64,000 bases of DNA, from assembly GCA_029298735.1 (NCBI GenBank), contig JANSLP010000009.1:248001-312000 (forward strand). The letters run 5' to 3'. Made by a program: the position numbers and the translations under genes. This stretch comes from Ophiostoma sp. CBS 140.51. Its lineage: Eukaryota; Ascomycota; Sordariomycetes; Ophiostomatales; Ophiostomataceae. The first letter of the stretch is position 1; every line of letters starts with the position of its first letter. Of this stretch, positions 51,854 through 62,800 are shown piece by piece. The notes beneath the pieces were generated by a model. It did no database searches and was not told the DNA's origin. It was given only the letters and a program-made list of their open reading frames with translations.

Positions 51854-53901
51854 CTATGCGACCGAGGCACGTCGGTCGTTCATCACTATGCATAGTCGCT
51901 CAACCATTGTCTTGCTGCGTTCGACCGGCCGTCCGAAGTCTTGTTCCATGCTATTTCTAGAAGACTGGGAGTCGTCCACAGAATCCGGTACTGGCAAAGA
52001 ACCGAAAAGGTGGCCGTCAAGCTCATCCTCTTCTTGGTGGGGCGATGATGCTTGTCGGTTGGCTGTTGCGTTTTCTGGTTCTGGTGTATCTTCGGCAACA
52101 TCTTCGAGCTGAACGATGGCAGGTATGACGAGGCCTCTCGGCTTCCAGGCCAGCCTCTTCTCACGCTCTTTGAAGAGGGCTACTTCAGTCTCGGATTCCC
52201 GAAGCCAGGGATGTTTCGAGGCCCTTGCAGCCGTCGGCCTCTCGTGGGGTCGAAGATTCAAACAAGCGATAATGAAATCGACTCCGTTCTGTGAGATGGG
52301 CCCGTTTTCTTGCCCAGAGCGCCTAGCGTTGACCTGAATGACAAAGTCTTCGATTTCTTTTGCGCACGACTTTTTGAACGGTTCAGTAGGTATGGAATCG
52401 CAGCCTGTGAGCAACTGGAGGACAAGAATTCCGACAGCCCAGATATCGACAGCAATGCCATGGGACTTTTTAGATGAATGAGCTTCCCTACACAGGTCAG
52501 CATTGGATACCTTGTAGCAACGCACCAAGTATGCTCATCATAAATCCCGTATTGGTGTGAACGTACGGTGCGCGGCAGATGTCAGTGCCGACATAAGATC
52601 GCATTCTTCCTCGGCTCGTGACGCCAGCACACCCAAAGTCCGTGAGGACGATACCGTGCTCCAAGTGGGCGCTAGATAAGCACAGGATGTTCTCAACCTT
52701 GATATCACGATGTGCAACTCCTTTGGAGTGGAGGTATTCGACTGCACGAAGGAGCTGAATGGTAACCCACTTGATTTCTAGCCCTGGGATGGATTCCTCA
52801 CGCTCCAGGAGGGAGTACAAGTCGCCACCGGTGGCCAGATCACCAAACGTGAAACTGTTCCGTCAGGGTCTTGGAAAAATGAGAAAAAAGGAAAGGAAGC
52901 GAAGAGCTTACAAGGTATCGCTTGTATAGAACGCACGTTGGAAGGCAACAATATTTGGCTCCATCTATGTTAGCTGCGGGCACGTAGTTACGTTGTTTGG
53001 TCGAGATCTCAACGTACATGATCAAGCTGGCACCAGATGGACATTTCTTGCTCGACGCGTTTGATGATGTCTGTGCCTTCAAAATGGTCTTCGAGTGTTG
53101 TCAAATCGTGTATTTTGCAAAACACCTGCTGTTTTGTCCTGACGTTCACCGCCAAATGAACGGTAGCAAAGCTACCGCAGCCAATAAGGGTGTTCTTGAC
53201 GAGAAATTGGTCTGCGAATTGCTGTTTGAGAGTGTGAGTATTTTCTCTCTCCCTGGAACGAGAATAGACCACCTACCAAAGCCTCTTTCTGCTGCAGGAG
53301 ACTCAAAGTTGGCTTTTCATCATGGTCGTCGTAGTCACAGAGTCGGAGCGAGCAGGGCCCGACTGTGATGATATCGTCCTTCTCTAGCACCCGACCGACA
53401 GTCACAAGTGGTCCCTTTCCGACTAACTGGCCATTGACAAATGTCCCCGAATTGGACTGACAGTCGCGGACATAGATCAGTGGTCGGTAGTTGGAGGACA
53501 AGTCAAACAACACCGAGTAGATCTCGCAGTGCACTGCCGACACAGCCTTGCATTTGAACCGAAGGTTGCTGGACTGTTAGAGAGGATGAAGTTGGCTTGG
53601 TTCGAAAAAGTAAACTATTTCACATACCATGATCTCGCATCCCTCCCGATAGTGATGATCTGCCCTTTACAGAAGGGAACTCTGACAACTGTTGGTGGAC
53701 CACAAAGCCTGGTTACTTGGTTTTCTTGATGGATCTTGTATCACAGAAAGAGAACTGACTTTGCTTGAACTCGCCGTAGGTGGAACTTTCAATCTCGAAC
53801 CATGCTAACGGAGTCGGTGGTTCTTCTTCCGCATCTGGCGTCCGTTCATCAGCGTCGGATGTCACCGAGGGCTCGTACTCGATGGGATGCTGTTCCGTCA
53901 T
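51854..53901 (-). CDS. FHA-domain Ser/Thr kinase (Chk2/Mek1-like)
   Basis: Seven exons: 53901-53760, 53688-53628, 53568-53277, 53221-53018, 52958-52912, 52854-52567 and 52487-51854. The six introns (71, 59, 55, 59, 57 and 79 nt) all keep phase, giving 555 aa. FHA domain at ~45-135: ITIGRDARSC, KAVSAVHCEIYS and DCQSNSGTFVNG. Kinase domain at ~170-460: glycine loop IGCGSFATVHLA, Lys201 in VFCKIHD, AHRDIKVENIL (Asp299), TDFGCAG (Asp321) and ICRAPE formed across intron 6. All catalytic residues are present. The Ser/Glu-rich tail follows HPWLRE. FHA-kinase fusions of this order are checkpoint or meiotic kinases (Rad53/Cds1, Dun1, Mek1); which one is unclear. Intron 1 (GTCAGT donor) and the GGAG acceptor of intron 4 are the least certain junctions. 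Confidence 0.82.
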
Positions 53902-55237
53902 GATGCCTTCATGTTGAAGCAAAAGTACATCAGATTTGTGTTTATTAGGTCAAAAAGGTACGAAGCAAGATTCAGGGGTAAATATACAAAGGTATGCTCG
54001 CATCTGAGATCTCAAACGGAAGGACCGGTGGTGCTCTTTCCCAAGCGGTCACCGCTTCTCACAGCGGGAAGGAGCGAGCGACTACTATGGCAGCATCGCC
54101 AATTTGATATACCACGAGAAGACGGAGAGCTCTCAAAAAGGTTCCAGGAAGATTTCTGCATTAATCTGCGATTCTGGAGACAGTCTTTTACCAGTACATA
54201 GCTCTTGACTGAGCCCGAAGCCTTCAGAGACCGGCCCAAGGTATTATGGCAGACAGACATTTTCCTAGTAAAGCCGGCATGAGCAACACGGCAAACCATC
54301 AAAGACCCCGACATAATGAAGTCCAACTGTAGATATATCAACTACGGCTTTATGGGACCTGCATTTGGGAGCTTGGAGCGGGTGGCGCGGTGCTTTTTCG
54401 AGCGCTGTGAGGTTTGGTGTGGCTACACAAAATTGAGACATTGGCAGCATCTAGACCAAAGACTCCACAATACCAACAACAGAGCTTCAATAGAGCTTCC
54501 GTTGAGCTTCAAAAAGCTTCAGCATGATTTTGGCTGGTAAGCTTTTCGGCACTCTCGTCGGCACTCTCGCAGGGCCAGACCGCGCACACTAGCTATGCAC
54601 GACATTGGCCGCGATGGGTCGCATAGAAAATCGCTGTAGAAAACAAACGCACGGATCCACACTTCACGATTGTTTGCATAGCACGAATTGAAGGCTCAAA
54701 ATTTTAGAAGCAAAACTCTTTTAATTTTTTCTTATCTTGTCTGGTCAGCTGTCGGCTAGGTTTTTCGTGTTTCCCGAAGGAAAGAGGAAAATGAACAGCG
54801 TCTCGGCGTCAAAAAAGTAAGGCTTCGGACACGGTATCGACCGATGATAAACACTTCCATCGTCCCTTTGGTGTGCTCCTGGGAATCACGACTTTCTTCC
54901 AATATTGTCCCAAAAAATGTTTCGATCAGACCAGGCAGATAATCCACCTCAGAAAAATCCGTCCCTCCTCCGCGTCCATGGTCCGTTTGGTATGCACGAC
55001 ACCAAGTTTCTGCCCCCGTTGGGCTGCTCCGTAAAATGCAAGGCCGAATTGGTGTTTCGTTTGCTGTAGCAGCTGGCTCGAGAATTGAGATTGTTGCGTG
55101 CCGGAAGATGGCGTTTGAAAAAAGAAAATAGTTTTCTCTGGCTATGTTGTCGGAGAGGAATCAGCAGGAGATGCTTTGGTCCTCTTCATTGGAGTGAAGC
55201 TGCGTTGCTGACAAGAAGTCGTGGCGAGGGGAGTTGT
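53902..55237. other. Intergenic region: kinase promoter and eL41 3' flank
   Basis: No gene recognised. A cluster of phased short repeats sits near 54483-54570. Confidence 0.45.
54483..54570. repeat. Phased AGCTTC cluster and 12-bp direct repeat
   Basis: AGCTTC occurs at 54483, 54494, 54505 and 54515, that is at steps of 11, 11 and 10 bp, about one DNA turn. It is followed by a 12-bp unit cggcactctcgt/c at 54547-54558 and 54559-54570. It lies about 600 bases upstream of the FHA kinase start. Confidence 0.7.
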
Positions 55238-55398
55238 TTATTTGCTGTCGCGTGTGTTAGCAGAAGCTCTTTGAGTGAAGCTGGAAAGGGAATATGTCGA
55301 CGAGTCGATCGACGACGAGAAACTTACGATCTAGCCCGCATCTTTCTCCGCTTACGCTTGAGACGACGAACGCGCTTCTTCCTCCACTTGGCTCTCAT
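55238..55398 (-). CDS. rpl41: Ribosomal protein eL41 (60S L41)
   Basis: Two coding exons, 55398-55328 and 55244-55238, with an 83-nt intron (GTAAGT donor, GCTAAC branch site, GACAG acceptor, phase 2) give exactly 25 aa, the usual eL41 length. The protein is almost wholly Arg/Lys. It begins MRAKWRKKRVRRL and ends MRARSK; the intron splits the serine codon just before the last lysine. A 5'-UTR intron is also visible: GTGAGT donor at 55577, ATAG acceptor at 55405, 173 nt, ending six bases before the ATG. eL41 is a single helix at the 60S-40S interface of cytosolic ribosomes. It sits divergent from RPA49. Its size makes it easy to miss in automated annotation. Confidence 0.95.
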
Positions 55399-56097
55399 CT
55401 TGAACTATCTGAAGGTTGGATGTCAGCTTTGGAGCTTTCCCAAAAAAGATTTTTGCCAGTGCCGGCAGCTCGCGGCAGATGCAGTCGAGGTCAAGCAGCT
55501 CGTAGCAAGTACGTGAAGCAGCCCGAATGGATTGCGAAGCGATCTGGAAGCTCGATTGAGGGCGTGGTAGTACTCACTGGTTCTTGGATGAGAAAATTGT
55601 TGGTGTTGTGGTTTGGTTGAGGAAGGGAGGAGAGAAGGTTTCGAGAAGAAGAAGGAGGGGACATAAAGCAGTCAAGTTATTCAGATCTTGGGCGACGGAA
55701 ACTTTGGTGTGTGCCCTAAAACCGCGCCGAGAGTTTTTCCGCAAGATCCCCGCACCCATATGACATCAAGCGCTGGTGAAGTGTGTCATGCCACCACACT
55801 GTGTGAGTGAAGCAAGGCAGACGAGATACACGGTGCATTTCTCGTGACTACTCACATGACCTGGAAAACTTTTGGCTCCCATTTCACCGCCTTTTATCTG
55901 TCCAACATTTTGCCGTCTTTTCACTTCTCGACATTTGGTTTTTGGGTGGAGAGCAACAAAATTTTCGAGCTAATAAAATCTTTGGGTTCTCTAGGGACTG
56001 TTACGCCGGCGACAATTCACTGTTGGGAGACGAGACAGAACGCAACGAGAAACACATAAAGCAACAGTCCATGACTTCACTTGTGCATACCAACACA
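55399..56097. other. Divergent control region, eL41 and RPA49
   Basis: The left part holds the eL41 5'-UTR intron (55405-55577) and first non-coding exon from 55578 rightward. The remaining ~450 bases must carry both promoters. GCCCTAA at 55713-55719 is one mismatch from the ARCCCTAA telobox bound by Tbf1 at ribosomal-protein genes in other fungi. That match is weak evidence. Confidence 0.5.
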
Positions 56098-57581
56098 ATG
56101 GCAGTCCAAGGACTCAAAAAACGGAAGAGAGATGGCGAGGCCAAGTCAACGAAGAAGGTGTCGATCCAAGAGCCGTCCCGACAGCTGGGCGCCTCAGTGA
56201 TCCGCATCTCGAATGTTGTCCAACCTCAATACTCAGCTCCGGTTGTTGGTATGTTCACCCAATGTCCATGAATTGGTCAACTGGAGTTCACAGAGGGCAT
56301 CCAAACTAACGGGCAACTTCAGCAACAACGCCAGGACTTGTCGTCCCCGACGAGCTCCAGTTCGACAGCTTTGCTCGCAAATCGTCCAAATCGTCAAAAC
56401 GGCAACGACTGTTGGGCCCGGTGGCCGAGATGCTCTTGCACACATCTAAACACCGGTCTGTCGACTATACCGCCAAGGAGGAAAAGGCTGTCAGTTCCGA
56501 CTCATCGCTGCAGCACTACATTGGCATCTACGACCCGGTGACCGGCGACCTCGAAGTGGTGAACGCAAAGAAGATGGAGATCCGGGGCAATGTGCGGGCA
56601 CGAGGCGCCACGGCGGACCAGATGACCGGCGTTCCAGTTCGCAAGGTAGGTTATACCGCTGTGATTTCTGTTTACTGCGTACTGGGCCAGGACTTACACT
56701 AACTAACTCTTTTACAGACTAACATGGACTTGAAGAACGACCTCGGTCAGACATTCGGTACGAAGAAGGCTAAGAAGGCCATTCAGTCAGTGGCTGAGAA
56801 CGCCATTGGCACCCGGAGACGCAATGCCGACGGCTCGTGGATTACGGAGGAGCTCAATGCTGGTGACCGCGTCCTGATGCAGGACATGGCCAAATTTACA
56901 TCGACCATGGCCACACGCGAGGAGCTGCAGGCCGTTGTCGACAAGGCCAAGCCGGTGCCCCGTGGCAACTTTGACGCCGAGGAGATCCAGGACGTGTATG
57001 TGCCCAGCCAGATTGTTGGTGCCGACGTTCTGGCGTCGATCCCCGTGCGCGACTGGCAGCAGCTGGCCAAGGCCGGCGACGAGATCGAGGTCTACTCGCG
57101 GTATGTGGCCCAGCGCGTGGCGACGGTTGCTATCCGCGATGACGCCCTTGACCACCTGCGCCTCATGCGGTACCTTTACTGGCTCATCATGTACATCCAG
57201 GCCGCCCGCCCGGGCAAGGAGCGTGGCACCAAGCGCCAACCGCCCCGTGATAAGCTCAAGGAGCTGATGGACGGCGCCCCGGACACGATCATCCAGCACA
57301 TCCGCCAGCGATTCTCCGACAATGGCACGATACGCAAGTTCCACAACGACCTGCTGATGACGCACTGCTGTGTGTTTGCGTGCATCCTGGACAACTACGA
57401 GGTCGACACGCTGGACCTTCGTGAAGATTTGAAGGTGGATCAGAAGCAAATAACCCAGTACTTCTCTGAAATTGGCGCGCGTATCAAGCCTGTCAAGGAT
57501 GAGGAGAAGACCAAGATCATTGCAAAGCTGAGGCTGCCATTGCAGTTCCCCAACAGCGTGCGGCAGCGGGCGAGAAAATAG
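56098..57581 (+). CDS. rpa49: RNA polymerase I subunit A49
   Basis: Three exons, 56098-56248, 56323-56645 and 56718-57581, with introns of 74 and 72 nt (GTATGT...TTCAG; GTAGGT...TTACAG with ACTAAC branch site), give 445 aa. The N-terminal part is the beta-barrel dimerisation module that pairs with A34.5: QFDSFARKS, then GPVAEMLLHTSKHRSVDYTAKEE and YIGIYDPVTGDLEVVNAKKMEI. The segment LGQTFGTKKAKKAIQS is characteristic of A49. The C-terminal ~230 residues form the tandem winged-helix DNA-binding region (LRLMRYLYWLIMY, HCCVFACILDNYEVDTLDLREDLKVD). A49 aids Pol I initiation and elongation on rDNA in the nucleolus. An in-frame ATG at 56071 would add nine residues; 56098 has the better context (acaATGG). 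Confidence 0.93.
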
Positions 57582-57587
57582 TGGCAC

Positions 57588-59812
57588 TCGCCCGACCGTA
57601 CGCAGTACCAGGGAGTGAAGAAGGGGCGCTTGTATTAGGATTGGAGAGCAGCATCAGCAGCAGAAGCATCGCGTTGGCATTTGCATTTCGTTTCCAGGAG
57701 TTTTGGTGCCTAAAACTATAGGATGGTTGACATTTTTAGCATGTATTTCATTCGGCCTCATTGGCCAGCATTGGGGCCAGCAGATGGATGAACCCTCAAA
57801 TTTACGATAGAATCAATTTCATTGGAACAGACGCATTGAGTCAATAAGAATTATTTATAAAAGCCGAATGTCTCTCCTAATTCTGTGAAATTTGATGGTG
57901 GTTGTTGAGCGTGTTGAGGTTGGCTGGTTGAAGTCGTTTATATGGTGCGATTTGGTGAAGTAGAATGGTGGCCTCTGATTGGTCAGAGTTATATAGAACC
58001 AGACCTCACTTCTGATCACGGCGATGAGGGCCAACATCAAGGAGCCACAACAATGACAAAATGACAAAATAGACCCATTTTTGTGATCTACACATAATAT
58101 CTAGACAATTTTATTACTATTTTGGCCGAAATTGGTTATCGGTGGTGGGTGGGAGTATCGTTAAATTGGCACAAATGCGACCAAAAATAAGTGGCGAAAA
58201 GCTTCAAAATTGCAAAGTAAGTGACGCCCAACGCCCATTTCTGCACCCAAAACAGCCTCCTCAGGACCACCACTTCCACTCCAGAATACTTTTTGATGCC
58301 CTCAAAACCGCCTCGGATCGTGTTTTGAGACGTTTTCAGGCACATATGAACCAATTTAAGCCGCATCTCGCCGCGATATCAACACGACCTATCGTCGACC
58401 AAAAATTATCTTACTGCCCATCACGACTTACACGAAGCCACCACCGCTGCCCATGCTGCCCACCCCAAACATCCTCCACACAGCAAAACAGCCAAGGCTG
58501 GCCCCAAACCCATTTCTGCCGTCGGCCTGGTCCTCGAGCCGCATCGGCGCAGCCCCACATAGGTTACCGAGCAAATTTTGTGTCCAACTCTATTTCCTAT
58601 TTTTCTGCCCGCCGCCGGCAGTGGCCTTGCGCCCCCTGGACCATCATGACTTATGACGACAGTTCCTTTGTTTTCGACACTCGATCAAAATTTCTTCTTT
58701 TTCTTCATCACCACACAACATCGCCATTTCGAAGTCACTGACGCAGCGCCCAACCGCCTTCGCACGGCCAGCACTTACCATCAATCAATTGTCACGAGCA
58801 GTCTCGTCCATTTTCAATTGTCGCATTTCATTCAAACACGCGTCATCAATGGTGGCGGGGGGTGGTTGATGAATCTTTTTATCGCCATTGTTTTGGCCAC
58901 AAATTGCGCGTCACGAAGCCCAAAAGAGGGGCGTAAGGGGAACCGCAAAATGAGTAGAATGGATGTGGGCAATGGCAGGCAGGAACGAGTCGCAAGGCCT
59001 TCTTGTCTGCGCACGGACCAAGTGCTAAAAAGAAGCAAGGGGGAAAGTCGGCCTCGTTTGCTTCTAATTGGCTATTCACGGTGAATGAGACCCACAAGTT
59101 TTTCACTCGCGACTTCCCACGCTTTCTCGCCTTCCCATTTCCTTTCCTTCCCCCGTTCGCCAGAAAAAAGAAGTCTTTGTGGCGTTGCGCGACATCGAAC
59201 AGACTGACTTGAGGAAGGAGCGAGCAAGCGCGACGATCGACTTCCTTCAGTTTCCAACTATCTTGTCTTTTCCCTCCCATATCCTGTTTCCCCCCTTTCT
59301 CATTCTCTTGTTTCTACCCATCGCATTCACACTTCAACCGCACTCTGTGCATCCTCGACCCATTTTCGTGTTCGGCACGTTTGCCAACCCTCACTCGATT
59401 GCATCAGACATCCATCACGACATCGACACCAACATCCATCTTGGCATTCGTGCTTCATTTTCCGCGTTTCTTTTTCAACGACAACAAATCAATCATCTTC
59501 CCTTCTCTCTAGACTCGACTCTTTCATCTCGACGCGCCATCCAACGACCATCTGAACGGCCTTGATTACCAACTCAGCACTAGTTGCCATTCGCATTCAC
59601 CAACACACCCTCCCTCGACACCCACATCACTTCTCTCGCCTCATCTTTCGCCCTCCTATCAAATGGCCTTGCTGCGGTAAAGCACATCGACGAGCTGTGA
59701 AGGTCCATCCAATCCGCCTTCCCTCCCAGATTCTTTGTCTTCTGGGCATCGCCGGACTAGGGCTGCGTTTGTTCACGCTTCCACCTCCCCTGACAACGAC
59801 CTATTCCGAAAA
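57588..59812. other. Intergenic region and yta7 leader
   Basis: 57588-59100 is AT-richer and without recognisable coding sequence. From about 59230 to the yta7 ATG the + strand is CT- and CA-rich with runs such as cccctttctcattctcttg, fitting a long 5' leader. No ATG precedes 59813 in the yta7 frame after the last upstream stop. Confidence 0.45.
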
Positions 59813-62800
59813 ATGCCGAGCAAGCGCAAGCGGGATATCCTCGATTTTGATCCGAACAAGTCGGACTCCGAGGACGAGAACTTTGTGCCGGGCGACGACG
59901 GCGAGCGCCCACGCCGCACCAAGAAGAAGCAAAAGGGCCAAAAGGGCGGCCCACGCACCACCCCAGGTCACCGCCGCAGACAAAACCGCTACCGTGGCTC
60001 CGACATTGACGAGGACGACGAAGAGGTCTCCGACGATAGCCTCGGCGAGCCCTACGAGTCCGAGTCAGACGAAGACGACGAAGACGGCGAGCCTGTGACC
60101 ACTGCCACCGGCCGTCGTGCACGCAAAGCTGCTGTCAACCACCTCAGCTACAAGGAGAGCAGTGAGGACGAGGACGAGATTTCGGACGAGGACCGTGACG
60201 AGAAGAAGACGAACAACAAGAAGACTTCGCCTACCAAGAAAGCATCTGCCACTATTCCTGCCACACCCGCTCTTGGCCGGCCCTCCCGCATTGTTGTTCT
60301 TAAGACGAGCCCCAAGAAGCTTCGCGAGCGCTTAGGAGCCGCTGAAGCTGCTGCACCCATGACGCGCCGCACACGAGCCACGACCGAGGAGGCGGACGGC
60401 TTTGTTGAGCTGACCAACTCTGGTCGCCACGCCCAGCCGTCCCGCGCCTCAAGAAGTAAGAGCCCAGAGGCATATGCAGCCGGCCGGCAGACACGCCGTG
60501 CATCTAAGGGCCTCAAGAAGCCGCCTGCACCGCCAATTGAAGAGGCAACTCAGGAGGACAGCGTCGTCTTCGGTATGAACGATGACGACGACGACGAAGA
60601 TGATGAGCCACTTACGCGCATTGGCAGCAACGGTGGTGACGGAAAATCTCTTGTGCACAGCCAGTCGCTCGACAAGATTGTCGGTGACATTGATGTTGCT
60701 GGTGACGACGAGCTTGCTCTTGACGGCGCTCAGCTCGACGAGGATGCTGCCGGCGACGAAGACTACACTGCTGTCAATGGCGACGTTGTGATGAATGACG
60801 ACGCCAACGACGACGACGACGATGAGGACGACGTCAAGCCGCTGGGCAGACGCACCACACGTCTTCGCAACTCCATTGCCTCTGCAGCAGCTGCAGCTGA
60901 AGATGGCGAGTTCACAGAAGAGGTCGCTGCTGATGCAGGTGACGAGGGTGATCAGGAGGAAGGTGGTAGCCGGCGCCTGACCCGTGGGTCTCGCTTGCGC
61001 AAGAAGTCCAAATCCGTCAAGGAGCAAAGTAGCGACTTTGAACCCATTGACGACGATGGTTCTGGTGACGGTGGCATGTCCGACAGCGACGCTTCACAAA
61101 AGAACAACAATACCCGTGCCACGACTGGTGACGACGACTCCAGCCAGAACTCACGAGGACGGCGCAGATCGACCCGCCTGAAGACTGGTGGCAAGCGCAG
61201 CCGCCGTGAATCCGACGAGGAGGATGCTGTCGACCGTGACGAGGTCGCCATGGAGGCCGAAGAGCTTCGCAACAGCTCACGCGCCCGCACTCGCCGCAGA
61301 CGCCGCTCGCCATCCATTGTCTACGAGGAGACATCCCGCCGGCGCACGACCAAGGTCGTCGATTACAGCATCAAGCCCCTCGACCAGTTCCTTGTCGAGC
61401 AGGAAGAGGAGGAAGAGGTCGCCCAGACCCCGGCACGGCGCCGCAATGCCAGAGGCGGCGTCAACTCATCACTGTGGCAGCGCAACCTCATGTCCACTTT
61501 CGGTCCCTTTGGTGGCGGTGGTGGCGCTGGTGCACTTATTGGCGGACCTTGGGGAACAGGCGCTGCTGGCGGTGTTGACTCGGACAGCAGTGACGACGAA
61601 ATGAACTTCCGCACAGCCAACCCTGGCGGCGCTGTGGGTGGCGCTGTCGGTATGACGCCCACGACAGGCACTGCACCCGCTGGATTTGCTGCTCCGCTCA
61701 ACCTCGAGGCCATCACGGGTGTTACGGCCAACGCTGGCGTCGGCAAGGTTAAGAACCAGAAGGCGCTGGCCGATGCTGATCCTCTTGGCGTGGACCTCAA
61801 TGTCGACTTCAGTAAGGTCGGCGGTCTGCAGGGCCACATCAACCAGCTCAAGGAGATGGTCACTCTGCCTCTTTTGTACCCCGAGCTGTTTCTTCGCTTC
61901 AAGGTGACACCGCCCCGTGGTGTGCTCTTCCACGGTCCTCCAGGTACTGGTAAGACGCTTCTTGCACGTGCCCTAGCCAACTCCGTTGGTGTTGGTGGCC
62001 GCAAGATCACTTTCTACATGCGCAAGGGTGCCGATGCCCTGAGCAAGTGGGTTGGTGAGGCCGAGAAGCAGCTGCGACTCTTGTTTGAAGAAGCGCGCCG
62101 GACACAGCCGAGCATCATCTTCTTTGATGAAATCGACGGTCTTGCACCTGTCCGTTCCAGCAAGCAGGAGCAGATCCACGCCTCCATTGTGTCGACCCTA
62201 CTTGCTCTGATGGATGGCATGGACGGCCGTGGCCAGGTCATTGTGATTGGTGCCACCAACAGACCTGACAACATCGACCCGGCCCTGCGTCGTCCTGGCC
62301 GTTTCGACCGCGAGTTCTACTTCCCTCTGCCCGACCTCGACGGCCGTCGCTCCATCATCGACATCCACACCAAGGACTGGGGTCTGCAGGACAACTTCAA
62401 GAAGATGCTGGCCGAGAACACCAAGGGCTATGGAGGTGCCGATCTGCGCGCACTGTGCACAGAGGCCGCGCTCAACGCCATCCAGCGCACCTACCCGCAG
62501 ATCTACTCGGCGCCCGATAAGCTGATTGTCGATCCCGAGAAGATCAACATCCATGCAACCGATTTCATGCTGTCCATGAACCGCATGATTCCATCATCGG
62601 AACGGTCTGCTGCCCCTGCCTGGGCTCCGCTCCCCAAGGCTGTTGCGCCGCTCCTGGACGACCAGCTCGACAAGATCAAGAAGCTGCTCGACGATGTCAT
62701 GCCGCGCCGTAAGAAGACGACTGCGCTGGAAGAGGCCATGTACGAGCCCTTCCAGGACGCCGACCACGGCTTCGGCCGCGAGAACATGATCCAAGAGTTT

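Noticed and set aside
58142..58741. A 199-codon + strand frame upstream of yta7
   Set aside because: Irregular composition, no domain, and overlapping frames are also open; it lies in AT-richer DNA unlike the coding sequence of its neighbours.
59735..59812. Upstream extension of the Yta7 frame
   Set aside because: No ATG is present before 59813 in this open segment; MPSKRKRD fits the usual basic start of the family.
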